NCBI GenBank assembly: GCA_903813345.2
Contig: CAIIXF020000010.1
Span: forward strand, 22,641,181-22,705,180
Origin: Owenia fusiformis
Taxonomy: Eukaryota > Annelida > Polychaeta > Sabellida > Oweniidae
Reading direction: 5' to 3'
DNA length: 64,000 bases
Under the pieces are notes generated by a model, which saw nothing but the letters and a program-made list of their open reading frames with translations, ran no database searches and was not told the origin of the DNA. Position numbers and translations under genes: made by a program. The first letter of the stretch is position 1, and the number at the start of each line of letters is the position of its first letter. Below are positions 1 through 11,387 of the stretch, piece by piece.

Positions 1-1
1 G

Positions 2-3000
2 AAGATTCAGATTGTTATCCCCGAATTGCCTGATGTGAGTTTATTTAAGATATCACAAAGAAATGTTCCAATCTTTCTCAATTAATTTTTTGTTAAAAGT
101 GTTATGATATTAAGTTATTGACCGATTCCTGCTGTACTTAAATGTTGTAACTTCTTGTCCATGTATTTCCATCAAAATAGAGATATCTCATTTCATCAAT
201 GTATTATCATTGGTGCTTTTTACAAATAATACATGCACATTAATACATTAATATTGTTTTCTGTTTGCAGGCAGGTTCTTCAGATGAAGAAGATGAACCA
301 GAAGCTAAGAAGTACAAACCCTCAACAGTAAGATGATTTTTTGTTAAATGTTAACCAAAAAATGTGCAGCATTATACACAGGTTCCAGAATTATGTTTTT
401 ACACAGCACATTTTAATTTTGCATAACTTTGAATTTCTAGAAATGCTGCATAATTTATTCATCAGCGCATATTTTTGTATTTTTTGGCTTTTGAAATATG
501 GATTTTTATGATAACTTATCACTCACAAATAACTCTTGTTATGAAATGTGTCATTGTAGAGAGGGATTTTTAATTCAGACAGTATATATGTACAAAATAT
601 TTAAGTATGAAGTGAATAAGTTTTTCATAGCGATTCTCCATCATACCCACTTTTTGTTGTAGGCCTATCCCTGCTCTAAACTGTTTTCATATTTTGCAGA
701 AAAAGACGGGACTTTTTGCTTTGCTACCTGACCCTAAACACTCAGCATTCAAAAAGGAAACCAAGCGGCCTTTAATCCCACATACACTTACCAAGAAGCC
801 AACTGAGACAGCTGCTTCTAAAGCTGAAGCAATGGCCAAGAAAAAAGCTGCTATGCTCCAGCATGCTAAAAGCAAACCCAGCGTAGATATCCCTACCCCA
901 ATAGTTGCCAATGTAGATAGTGATAATGAAGAGGACAATGACAATTCTGGGAATTTTTTCTCACTTGGTGATAAGCCTGACAGTGCTACTAACACTGAAT
1001 CAACAATGCCTCAAAGTTCCCTTATGTCATTGAGAGGTATTAACACAGTTCCCACTATTCAGCCAATGGATAATGACAATAATGAGATTACTACGCAAAA
1101 TGCTGAGATTGACACTGGAAAAATCACCATTGAGAATGATGCTATGAATGCTCCATTAGCCTTTAAATCTGGTGCTATTTCTCCTGGATATAGTTCAGCT
1201 AGGTCATATCCGCAACAGCATACTGGGCAAGTTGATACACAGTACAACCAGCAGTTTTATAACCAACCGGTAAGATATAATCAATGATTGTACTTTATGG
1301 CAGAATTCTTAAACATTATATGCCATCTAGTATTGAAGATTGTTGCATTTGGGTTGAAATTGTTCTGGTCGATTTTCATACATCGATTTATAGCAGTGAA
1401 AATATGGTTTGAGAAGGTAAGAACAGTCTCTTCTTTGTATTGTGTTATTTTGTCTTTTATCTGATGCCAGCAACAATGTTCCTAACTTAGTCAAATCTAC
1501 TGTAGATGTAATAATAAATCAAAGAACAACTATCAAGATAAACTTTGTAATAACTTGGATGAAGAAGCAGCAAATGGCCTTAACTACTGGACAATTATAA
1601 AGAAACTTATAGGAACCAAGTTTTCAACAGGCATTCCTCTTCTTGAGATAAATGATAAAATTATTGATGATGACTTTGGAAAAGCAAATGCTTTTTTAAA
1701 TAAGTTCATGACTAAGTTCCACCATAATATAATTGATAAGTCATTGCCGCCCTGTCCTATGAAAACAAATGAATCTTTGACTTACATAAATATAAATGAT
1801 AACTTACGGAACCTTAATTCATCTAAAAAAGGTGGAGAAGATAATATCACTAACAAAATGTTGAGACTTGTGGCTGACTCTATCGATGTTGAACTAGTTA
1901 AACTATTTACTATTTTCTTGGAGACAAATACATTTCCTGATTGCTGGAAAATAATTGTTCCTATATATAAGAATAAAAATTCAAAAACAGACCCATCCAA
2001 CTACAGACCAATCTGCCTCCTCAATAATCTCTCAAAGCTTTTTGAACGAATAATTTATACAGCAATTTTTGACCATGTTTCCTCGAAGAACCTCATTTAT
2101 GAAAATCAGTCCGGGTTCTTACCAGGCCATGATACACAGAAGCAACTATTTTCTATTGTTAATATGTTAGCCGATAATTTTGACTCTAACCTCGCAACCC
2201 GTGGAATCTTTTTAGACGTGGAAGGTGCATTTGACGCAGTCCCACATTTTTTGTTACTCCATAAGATGAAATCTTATGGATTAGGCAACAATATTATAGA
2301 GTTATTGACCTCATATCTAACAGATAGGAAATTAAAAGTAAGGATCAATGATACTTATTCAGACATTTCATGTAATGCTGAAACTGGTTCAAATATTCCT
2401 CAAAATCTTCAAAATCGAGACTCCGGATCCTATGAAATAAATAGTGGGGTTCCCCAAGGTTCAATTCTTGGCCCCCTATTATTTTTGTTATATATTAATG
2501 ACTTAGCAGACTCAGTTCATAATTGTAAACTTTTCTTATATGCTGATGATAGAACGATCTTCTTGACAGTACCCAAGAATGAATCAGTTGAAACAACAAA
2601 TCAAAAAATTCAATCAGATATCAATGAAATGGCTAATTGGTCCACTAAATGGAAACTCAAATTTAAGGCATCTAAGATTAAGGAGGTTATCTTTCAATCT
2701 AAACACACACGAAAAGTTAAGAAACAAATTTCAGTAACAATGAATAATGAGCAAATACCTCTTGTAAATAGCCATAAACATTTAGGCATCATTTTAGACA
2801 AACACCTTAGCTTTGAAGAACACATTAACTCAGTGATTACTAGGTGTAATAAAATGTTAAATCCATTAAAAGCACTCAAATTTTCAGTAAGATCAAAACA
2901 CTTACAGACAATTTATATGGCATTCATTCTCCCACATCTCGAATATGGCAATATTATTTTTGACAGCGCAAATCTAAACCTCTTAGCAAGTTTAGATAGA

Positions 3001-6000
3001 GTCCAATATAGAGCGGGTCTTATTGTAAGTGGTTGCATCCAAGGGTCAAACTCTGAGAAGGTGATGGCATGTCTTGGATGGAGATCCTTATCCAATCGAA
3101 GAAAAGAAAAAAAACTAGTTTTTATGTTTGACTTTGTAAATAATTATAAGATGCCTTCATATGTTTCAAATGTTTTTGAACAGTATAAGAATCAGGTAAA
3201 CCACCAAAGACTTCGTCGTAGCAATGATTTTAAGATCCCATTCAAAGCATCTGCTAAACTTAGAAAGTTACAGCTTTATCCAGTATTAAATTATGGGATA
3301 ATTTACCTGATGAACTGAAACAAGCACACTCACGCAACTCATTTAAGTATAAAATTAGAACATTTTTGAATGGGAAAAAGAAAGAATTCACAACCCCAAA
3401 ATTAAACCTATCCAGAGATAAAGAAATTGTCTTAAATAAAACGAGATGTGATCTCATTTTTAGGCAGCATCTTTTTACACATAACTTCAAAAATATTCCA
3501 AATGCCAAATGTAAATGTGGTCATTCTACTGAATCAACCAAACACCTATTGCTCCATTGCCCTCTTTTTAATACTCAAAGACTCAATTTTCACAGAGAAC
3601 TAGGGGGACTGCCATCCTTTAATTTAAACTCTTTTAATAATAGAAAACAGGAAGACAGGGTAGACTTTCTACTTTTTGCAGATCCTTCTCTTGACACAAT
3701 TACAAATAAAAAGGCTATTGAATTAACCGCCGAATTTTTACACTCTATTGTCAAGGAAGTTAAATAGTCCAATATTCATTAATTTATACATATATCTCTG
3801 ACCTGTCTTCATGTTTTCAAGATTATTTTCATGTTCATAAATATGTTCTATATCTATCATTTTTACATTGTGACCTATTTTAACTTATATTGTAACTACT
3901 TCAACAGGGCCAATAATGCTTCGGCGTAGGCCCTGTATCTGTTTGTATGATGTATTATGAAATAAAGGAAATATAAAAAATTAAAATTAAATGTAATAAT
4001 ATTTGTATGTATTCCAGTATGAAGACATGTCCGGAGACAGTGGTGCCACCTATACTCCACCAGAAGATGAAATCAGAAAATTAACAGCCGATCAAGAGGT
4101 AGAATAAAAAGTTCATTTAATCGAACTCAGTTGAGGATTTGATAAATCATGAAACCTTTTTTTTCATTTTTCCTAGTCAGATCAGGTGAAATAAAACTTG
4201 TGACTCAGATGACGAAGATGGATAAAAATTGTACTTTATTCTATGAAGAAAACTTTTTCTATATTTCCTCAGCCACTGTCAGTTTAAATTACATAATCCA
4301 TTTTAATGATCCTATATCACATTATTCCTTAGATCTTCTCCCTCCCATTAAATAACCTCTATTTGTTCATGTTTCAGTTCCTAAAGATGCAGGGGAAGAA
4401 ACAGAGGGGAGAGGCAATTAATATTATAGATATCAATGCTGATGATCACATTGGAGAGGTACGATTTTTATTCCATTTTACACTTAGATCTTATCATGTA
4501 TTTCTTTCAATATTCATGAAATGTACGAGGGGTGATCCAAAAGTCTTGGACGCCCTGCTCTAATCTTGTTGGTTTTTGATAAAATTACTTTAAACTTTTC
4601 AGTAATAAAGACCAACAACTTAACTACTTTGTGTATTAATTTCATGGAGAAATGATATATTTTATGTATTATTCTAGATAGTTTTTAATATAGGGACCCT
4701 GCCACCCGGAACGGTATTCACACATGGCAACTTTCAGCCTTAAATGTTGCCGCCATTTGACTTGTTTCGCAAATCTTGACCACTATCTTTCTTTGAATTT
4801 TGAATGTTAAACCATGTTAGTTTACTTCCTTTGTTACTTGGCAAACAATTAATTGTGTTTTAATTATAATGTCACATATGACAATGATCATATATGTTAA
4901 ATTCAAAGAAAATTACATCAGACAAGCAACCCTCATTCTGGTATCATTTGTGCTCCAAGATGGCTGCTGAAATGCAGAACATGAAAGAAATCAAAGTGGA
5001 ACAAAGAATACTACAAAGATATTCTCACTATTATTAACCATGAGCAGCTACCATATGCACGTTGCGGTCTAGATATGGCTCCGTGTGATTTTCTTCCTTT
5101 TCTCCAAGTTGAAAAGGAGGGTTGAAAGAAAATGTTTTTACTCATTGGATAAGGTTTAGAGTGGTACTCCAGCAGCATTTGTATCACATAAGCAATGGCA
5201 GTTTCATAGATATGTCTTCCATTCATTGATAAAGCGGAACGAAAAATGTGTTCAAATTCGTTTAAAGTATTAGAAATGTAGGTCTTAATATGTGAAGATG
5301 ATGATGGCAGATGACAATCGGATTGAAAATCGGAAATTCTCTCATATCATGATTTTATATTAGGCTGTGCACCTGCACCTACAGTATTTGCCAGATTAAC
5401 AGTTGTGACGTGATTTGCTATATTTAAATACCGTTCCGGGTGGCAGGGACCCGGTATTTAAAAATATTTAGAAAAGTAGCTAAAATATATTATTTTCTGG
5501 TGAAACTTGTACACAAAGTTGTTAAGATGTTGATCTTTATTATCGGAAAGTTTCATGTAATTATATTAGAAAATAGCAAAGTTAGAGCGAGGCGTCCAAG
5601 ACTTTTGGATCACCCCTCGTACTATTCATAAAAACGTGTACACAATAATGATAATAAAGTCATGATGATACTTTAAACTATTGTACATGTACTATATTGT
5701 ATCAATAATGTTTTACAACGTTTCACTGATCAATGAATTCCCATGTTATATCAATTTATATAATAAATATTGGTGAAAATTCCTCAAATTCATAATATTT
5801 TTAGAATAAATCAAGTTGCTATATTATTTATTGATTGATTGAATTTCCCTAATAGAAATAAGGTGCCTGTAAAGACAATTTTGTGTCTTATATGATATTA
5901 TTCTCATGTTTGATTGTAGGCTCACATAGAATTGACTAAAGGAGTCTCAGAGGAACAGGGGCAGAGTTTTGGCAAGAAGAAACAGGACGATGGACTTTCA

Positions 6001-6674
6001 GGTCAAACTAAACGCAAACATCAGATCACCTGGTTGGCAGCTCAGGTAAAACCTTTCACAAATCTTTTTATTACTGTGAGATGGCTAGAAAGAATGTCCA
6101 TTGCCAAAAAGCCTCCAATTAAATTTGAAACAGTAAAATTTTGACCTTTATTTTCCTACTCTTAATTTTGGTCAAAATGAATAAAAGTATGTTTTTGGTA
6201 TTTTTTTTTTAAAATTGGTTTTGTGAAAATTAGAATTTTGTTAAAATCTCCTTTGAATGATTAGAGCCCACTTCTCGTGAAAGCTGACCAAGGCTCTGCG
6301 TTTGTCATTAGTAAAATATAAGATTAGGGAGCATGTCAAAAGTTCAATGTAGCACAAAAAGCTATATTTTACCAGTTAAGTCCCAGACCCCCATATTATT
6401 TCCTACTAATGGTTCTCTTTTGTTCTCATGCTGTCTGTAAAAAGAAAAAAGTAAGGACAGAACATAGATCTAGTTTCACAAAGTCCCAACCTTTTCCATC
6501 ATTTTTAGTTTTCAGGCACTCTGGAGCTGGTTTGATGACCAACAATGAATGAATTTGAATCAATGAATTTTGAATTAATATTTTCAGGCTAAAGAGAGAG
6601 AATTGGAATTGAAGAACTCTTGGGCTGCAAATCGACAGACAAAGAGACAAACACAGTCCAAATATGGATTCTGA
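2..6674 (+). CDS. PRCC: PRCC homologue (proline-rich nuclear protein), 3' part, seven exons
   Basis: Exons: 2-34, 271-327, 700-1269, 4018-4098, 4378-4458, 5920-6045 and 6588-6674. Every intron is phase 0 with GT-AG ends, giving 344 codons before the TGA. PRCC is a nuclear protein linked in mammals to splicing factors and to mitotic checkpoint control; here the role is inferred from family. The resemblance is strong. A short basic and acidic start (IPELPD, then SSDEEDEP) is followed by a conserved block (TGLFALLPDPKH, then KETKRPLIPHTL). The C-terminus is nearly invariant: KRKHQITWLAAQ, then AKERELELKNSW and a QTQSKYGF end. The N-terminal part lies off the left edge; human PRCC is about 490 residues. 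The 570-bp third exon carries the low-complexity Ala/Lys and Asn/Gln-rich middle. The intron before exon 4 holds a retrotransposon and the next intron a mariner remnant. Confidence 0.93.
1519..3767 (+). pseudogene. Reverse transcriptase ORF of the retrotransposon, frameshifted
   Basis: The open frame is continuous from the truncation point to about 3290, with no stop. The order of motifs is that of a non-LTR reverse transcriptase: SNYRPICLLNNLSKLFERI (about 1999-2055), the catalytic FLDVEGAFDAV (about 2209), NSGVPQGSILGPLL (about 2443) and YADD (about 2539). About 20 extra residues, Asn/Gln/Ser-rich, sit between the palm strand and the VPQGS motif. Near 3288-3292 a one-base shift moves the coding sequence to another frame, where it resumes with LWDNLPDELKQAHSRNSF and runs to a TAG at 3765-3767. 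The C-terminal tail has a zinc-knuckle-like pattern (CKCGH, then H and C spaced as in related elements). The shift and missing 5' half make it non-functional. Confidence 0.9.
3904..3936 (+). other. 3' stem-loop of the retrotransposon
   Basis: ACAGGGCC at 3904-3911 pairs perfectly with GGCCCTGT at 3929-3936 around a 17-base loop, about 25 bases before AATAAA and the A-rich tail. Several non-LTR families carry such a hairpin as the recognition site for their reverse transcriptase; that function is inferred here. Confidence 0.75.
4526..4718 (+). repeat. Left inverted repeat of the mariner-type element
   Basis: About 193 bp, inverted copy at 5427-5619, with roughly 80 percent identity by eye. 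The outermost 29 bp and the innermost 26 bp are the best conserved. Confidence 0.8.
5427..5619 (-). repeat. Right inverted repeat of the mariner-type element
   Basis: Inverted partner of 4526-4718; the outer end abuts the TA at 5620-5621. Confidence 0.8.
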
Positions 6675-9062
6675 ATCCCAAATCACAAAATTGTGATTTG
6701 ATTGTTCTACATCACTTATCCAGTATGGGTAACAATATACAACCAGCACAGAGGGAAGGAGATGTCACAGTGCTTCAGAACTTGCTGATTCATGATTTTT
6801 CTCCCATTTGCTTCATCAATTTTGTTACCCCTCGCACTTGAATTTCTGATTTCTGAATCATTGATACCTGATTCTTGACACTGTGGCATCCTCTACTATC
6901 TTAATTCCCCTGTCAGGCAAATCCACAACTCTGTGAGTCAGAAGCATATACATTTGTAGCAGCTATGTGTATATAACTACATTGATTTTACTAGTATATG
7001 TATAGGTTGAACGAGTAAACATCAGAAACAATGAGCCTTTTTGAAAAATGAAATGTTTGGTCTAAATCATCCTCCGATCACAGGGCTTCAAAATTCGGAA
7101 TATATTCTTTCTTTTTACTCCCTGCGGTAAGCAGTTAGCATTTCCCCGATTAAGAACTCGCAATCTGATTGGCTATCGCAACACTGCGACAGAAATCATG
7201 TATAAGTCAAATTGCGCATAATTAGATCACGTGATTCAGTTTAATCGGGCGCTTCCAAATTGGTTATAGCAGGGGGAAGAAGGAGGTACGGATTCTGGAT
7301 ACCTGCTTAGGAGGATGGGTCTAAATTGGAATATTTTCTTTGTGATTGGCATGCTTTTGTCAAAGTTATCAATACGATTCAGTAAAAATTGACAAGATTT
7401 TGGGTAGGGATGATTGCCTGAAATTGTCCAGTTCCACAGTACTTGGTTTCAGTATTGTGTATTTAGAAATTGAAAATTCAAATGTAATTTTCCTGTATTT
7501 TTCAAGTTATTATAACTATAATAATTATTGTTATGAAACATCTGAAAAAGTGTTCTGTACTGGAGGCTGGTATAGTGTTCTATTCTGTGGTAAAATATTT
7601 TAGTTTGTACCATCCATAGGGCAATTCTAGAATTTTAGTGAAATTTGAAATTTTGGGAACTTCTACTCTGAAAATGTGAAACATTTGAGTCCCTTCCCCC
7701 TTTGATGAAAAGTGAGGGTTTTACTACACTGAAATTTTGAGAGATAAGGATAAAGGTGCAGAGGACATGCCAGTCACATTGGTGAGAACTCTGATACTCC
7801 AGCAGCATGACATAATTTAGAAACAGAGGAAAACATACAAGCTTTATTTTATATATTATATACAATAAAGGTAAAAAAGCCCATTGGTTACATTGACCAT
7901 GTGATCCATATACTTTTATATAAAATATTTAATATGCTAATTTATGTGAAAATCAAATTCAAAACAATTGTCTGTTTCATGTAAAAATGCATATATGCTT
8001 TTGGGAGTGAAAAATATTACTCCAGGAGAGAGTAATTCTTAGAAATAAAAGAAATATTACACATGTATGTCATGAAGTAAGCATAATTAGCACATTGATT
8101 TTTGGTAGATGGGTGATGCAGTGATGATATTGTCATATGTTCTGTTGTGTGTAAAAAGAATGTAAGCACTGGTCTCAATCAATTGTGGATGATTTAATAC
8201 ACTCGTTTCTTGTATGTTATCCTCAAATATAATTATCAATCTGCATGCCTTTGTTTAAGACTTGTATACAAGAACCCTGTTCATTAAATCACCTATAATC
8301 TATTGAGTAATGGACTTACATTCATTAATATATTCAAACATTGATCACTGTGTACAAGATGTCAGCCCAATTCTTCTGGAAAATAGCATTTCAACTGGCA
8401 TTTATCTAATCTGGGTGTTACATATGTAGTTCAGGAGTTAACTCTGAGCCTATCAAAAAGGAATATTGAAAAGTTAATTTTTGAAGCATGTTTTATAAAT
8501 ATTAGAACAGACTGCAACAGAATAATGTCAAATCTCTCAAATAAAATATTATTTTCTGAAACAATTTCATTTCACATTCTGCCTCAAAATATTTTTGCAA
8601 TGAAAGTAGGTAGGTCTGTCGAGTTCTAAAGGACAGTCACTTGTCATACTGAATAACTATCCAAGCCTACATTGTCAAGAAAAAGTAACAATATTTAATA
8701 TGATATCTCATATTATTTTATTATTGACAAAATAGAAATGTACAAACTGTCAATGTAGAAATTAAATTAAATATAAAATGTTTGCAAATTATATAAAATT
8801 GTTTACAGTTATATACATATTGTAGTGCATTCACATAATTTCAGTGTCAACCCCTAGAAATGTATTTTATCGCACTCTTGGGTGTTGAGTGCCATATTGT
8901 TTCAATTAATTCCCAATGTCATTCCATTTCAACACTATGTGGGTTGCATCACAGGGTACAGTACAACTGCAAAGTGAGGAGTTAACTTTAATGCCATATG
9001 GTACATTGCACATAATGATAAATGAAAATTGCCAGTCCTTATATGGTGTTTTACTTGCTGTT
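6675..9062. other. Intergenic region after PRCC: 3' UTR and one MITE
   Basis: The first part is presumably the PRCC 3' UTR. AATAAA strings occur at about 7864 and 8043, but none can be chosen. A 250-bp MITE is listed separately. The rest is AT-rich, with no exon-like reading frame on either strand. The left-hand end of the opposite-strand gene lies at 9063. Confidence 0.6.
7068..7317. mobile_element. MITE with 9-bp target duplication (MULE-type signature)
   Basis: The 250-bp element starts CATCCTCC and ends GGAGGATG, with further inverted match to a CAGG a few bases inward. The identical 9-mer GGTCTAAAT lies directly outside both ends (7059-7067 and 7318-7326). A 9-bp duplication is typical of the MuDR/MULE superfamily. 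No coding capacity. Confidence 0.75.
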
Positions 9063-10849
9063 TTATTCATAAACAACTTCAAGAGAAACATCATCGTCAT
9101 CATATTCATTTGAAGAAAAACGTATTGTGTCTTTTTCAAATTCATAAACCTCAGGTACATATCTTTTACCAGTTCTTGCATCAATCTTAGCAAGTTTGAT
9201 TCCTCCATTTTTCTTGAGATTTCCACATGGGTGATTAGGATTTCTTTGTGGTATATCAATCCCCTGTACAGTTATATCTCTGTCGTACTGTTCTACAGGG
9301 CCCCTATACCGCACCCCTTCAAGAATCAGGTCACCCTTTTTGTCGATGGTAGCAGAGAGTGAATTAGGATCAAATGAGTGAGGCAAAGTGTATTTTCTTT
9401 CAAATTTCTTTTCATTGCAGTTTTCATTACAACTACAAATATGATGACCTGATACAAATACAACACCATCTCTAAGCTTAATTGTAATCTCCTCAGGAAA
9501 ATAGCCTTCCACTTGTAGGTTGATTACCTCAGTTAGTGGCAGATTATGTTTGTGTTGCTCTCTCAGTTTTTGTATTTCTCTCATTGCATGCTGTTCTTGG
9601 AGTCTCTGTTCCCTCATTTGCTGTTCTTTGAGTCTCTGTTCCCTCATTTGCTGTTCTTCGAGCTGTTCTCTCATTTGCTGTTCTTTGAGTCTATGTTCCC
9701 TCATTTGCTGTTCTTTGAGTCTCTGTTCCCTTATTTGCTGTTCTCCGAGTCTCTGTTCCCTCATTTGCTGTTCTTTGAGTCTCTGTTCCCTCATTTGCTG
9801 TTCTTTGAGTCTCTGTTCTCTCATTTGCTGTTCTTTGAGTCTCTGTTCCCTCATTTGCTGTTCTCTAAGTCTCTGTTCCCCCATATGCTTATCTCTTTCA
9901 TCTCTCTGGAGCTCTTCAAGGTATTTCATGTTCATAAGTTTTTGATTGTTTATGTTGTTATCAATCATTTCATTACAGCTGTCACATCCACATGAACAAC
10001 CAGAGTCAGTGGACCCTCCATAGTCACTGTCTCTTTCATCATGTTCTTTCGCATCCCTATCATAACCAAATCTTGATGTCCATGGATCAAAGAAATCCTC
10101 ATCAATTTCCATTAGGTTCCTTACATCATTGAGAAGGCTCGAAAATGACACATCAAATGTCTCGGCAGGTATGAGGGCATTTCGAAATAAGTATCTGCTT
10201 GGAGATTCTCTAGGCCACGATGCATACCTGTAATTGTACAAATAATAGAATACTTTAAATACATGTACACAATGTAGATTTTCAAATGGTAATGTTCAAA
10301 AGAGGGCAGTACTAATATCGACATCGATAGCTGAATTAGTGAATAATGTAAAGGGCAACATTAGACAACCCAAAACAATAAACATCAATGTTTAACCATG
10401 AAACCTGTTGGGAAATCAAAGTGATATCAAATGTTTCTGTAATAAGGTTTTGGTAGAATTAACAATACTTGGTAGAAACCTTAACAATACTTGTACTAGA
10501 ACTAAGTAAGCAGAAAAGAGTCTACTCTTGGTAGTTGAAATAAAGGTACATGAAAATATAAACGATATACAGTATATTTGTATCATAAGTTTAGAAAAAT
10601 CAGTAAAATTTACCCAATTCAAAGTCTGTCTCTGATCTGTATAGGACAATAATAAATAATCAGAACAGTCCAGCCTTTGAAATAGGTAAAGTATACAAAG
10701 ATGCACAGGAAAGCAAATAATGATTATCGTACTAACCTCATGTATGGCCTGTAACTAGCATATGGTCTGGGCCATTGTCCCTGGGCACCCACTATGGTGA
10801 GTCCCACCACAACCACTATGCTACAGAATAACACCATCTTTCCCTTCAT
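9063..10849 (-). CDS. Secreted small heat shock protein (alpha-crystallin domain) with Gln/Arg/Glu repeat
   Basis: Two exons, 10737-10849 and 9063-10227 (phase 2, GT-AG), encode 425 residues. The first exon gives a clear signal peptide: basic start MKGKMV, a hydrophobic core rich in Val, Ile and Leu, then GAQG. Residues about 75-110 are acidic, with a CSCGCDSC cluster. Residues about 155-247 are nine copies of a 10-residue repeat (EQQMREQRLK type), likely helical. Residues about 265-345 match the alpha-crystallin fold: VEGYFPEEITIKLRDGVVFV, a loop, ERKYTLPHSFDPNSLSATID, then GDLILEG. Small heat shock proteins are normally cytosolic chaperones, so a signal peptide is unusual; the loop CSCNENC also adds cysteines suited to an oxidising compartment. 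The role is inferred to be extracellular or ER-luminal. The start codon lies 8 bases after the stop of the upstream frame. The ACD assignment is firm; function is not. Confidence 0.88.
9601..9867 (-). repeat. 30-bp coding tandem repeat in the alpha-crystallin gene
   Basis: Nine units, eight of 30 bp and one of 27 bp (9661-9687, one codon lost), with partial copies at both sides. They encode EQQMREQRLK-like decapeptides. The copies are nearly identical at DNA level, so copy number probably varies. Length always stays a multiple of three. Confidence 0.9.
10228..10736 (-). other. Single intron of the alpha-crystallin gene
   Basis: GT-AG intron of 509 bp; donor ATGAG/gttagt and acceptor acaattacag on the minus strand. 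No repeat or gene seen inside. Confidence 0.8.
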
Positions 10850-10857
10850 AGCTGGTA

Positions 10858-11259
10858 TCAGTCTTCCTTCTTTTCCTGAATATCTTTTACAGTATCTAGA
10901 TTTGAGTATTCACTTATTGCCTTAGTTGGTTCAGCTTCTTTAACAGGAATGATTTCAGTATCACACTTGTCCCAACTTGACTCACACTGTTCTTTATATG
11001 ATTCAGAAATCTGTTCAGACTTTGTGTCTATCAATTCGGATTTGTCCTTATCTTCCTTTTTAGTCTGAAGTTCTTCACTTTGTTCCTTTTCAGCTTCTGC
11101 TGTATTCTTTGAACAACTACCTTTTCTTGAACAATTTTTTCGGAGTAGATAATACAGAAGAACACCTTGTATGATAATCACAGTAAATTGCAAACAGTTC
11201 ACTGTAAAGCAGAATTTATTGCTAATGTTACAAGTTTCAAGTAAATCTTGATTTGCCAT
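10858..11259 (-). CDS. Predicted single-pass membrane protein, unknown family, upstream cistron
   Basis: An uninterrupted 133-codon frame. The start chosen is the first in-frame ATG, in good context (AAC before, G after). Upstream the frame stays open to a stop just past the TATA box, but has no earlier ATG. Residues about 17-40 form one hydrophobic segment (VIIIQGVLLYYLL) preceded by a few cysteines and followed by basic RKNCSRKG. The remaining 90 residues are Lys/Glu/Ser-rich and probably disordered. I do not recognise a family. The TGA ends 8 bases before the ATG of the secreted alpha-crystallin gene, on the same strand and with no obvious second promoter, suggesting one transcript with two cistrons. 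Alternatively, this frame could be skipped by splicing in some transcripts. Confidence 0.65.
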   Translation of the reverse strand: MANQDLLETCNISNKFCFTVNCLQFTVIIIQGVLLYYLLRKNCSRKGSCSKNTAEAEKEQSEELQTKKEDKDKSELIDTKSEQISESYKEQCESSWDKCDTEIIPVKEAEPTKAISEYSNLDTVKDIQEKKED

Positions 11260-11387
11260 GTTGCTGAAGATATAGACCACTTTGTGTATTTGAGAAGCTA
11301 TTGCGCCATTCTGAATGTCTTGTTGTTGTTCTTGTACTTCTTCTGTGCTGTTGTGTGTTTTGAACACCACCTCATGGTTTGCATGTG

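Larger units (their letters stand above)
1517..3990 (+). mobile_element. 5'-truncated non-LTR retrotransposon (Jockey/CR1-like) in a PRCC intron
   Basis: The element is bounded by a perfect 11-bp direct repeat, ATGTAATAATA, at 1506-1516 and 3991-4001, the expected target-site duplication of target-primed insertion. It starts just upstream of a reverse transcriptase domain, so the endonuclease half was lost by 5' truncation. It ends with a short 3' UTR, a stem-loop at 3904-3936, AATAAA at 3961-3966 and an A-rich tail. It lies in the same orientation as PRCC, 27 bases before exon 4. One frameshift in 2.2 kb of coding sequence and an intact target duplication suggest a fairly recent insertion. 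Confidence 0.92.
4526..5619 (+). mobile_element. Decayed mariner-type transposon with long inverted ends
   Basis: The ends are CGAGGGGTGATCCAAAAGTC inverted at both sides, flanked by TA (4524-4525 and 5620-5621), which is the Tc1/mariner target duplication. The inverted similarity runs about 193 bp inward (4526-4718 and 5427-5619), closing with an almost perfect 26-bp block around GGGACCCTGCCACCCGGAAC. Between them on the plus strand (about 5045-5270) lies a broken transposase C-terminus, recognisable from LDMAPCDF, the usual (S)PDLAPxDF signature with the third catalytic Asp, and a later W..R.. block. Stops and frame breaks make it inactive. It sits in the PRCC intron 4459-5919, whose remainder shows nothing recognisable. 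Confidence 0.85.

Noticed and set aside
9601-9867. 30-bp repeats resembling a CRISPR array
   Set aside because: Units are contiguous without unique spacers and keep a reading frame in a eukaryotic gene.
9520-9995. Two plus-strand open frames of Leu/Cys/Phe-rich repeats
   Set aside because: Shadow frames of the 30-bp coding repeat on the minus strand.
11260-11370. N-terminal extension of the upstream cistron to 11370
   Set aside because: Would need a GTG start; no in-frame ATG exists before the stop upstream, and the extension covers the expected 5' UTR. The ATG at 11259 has good context.
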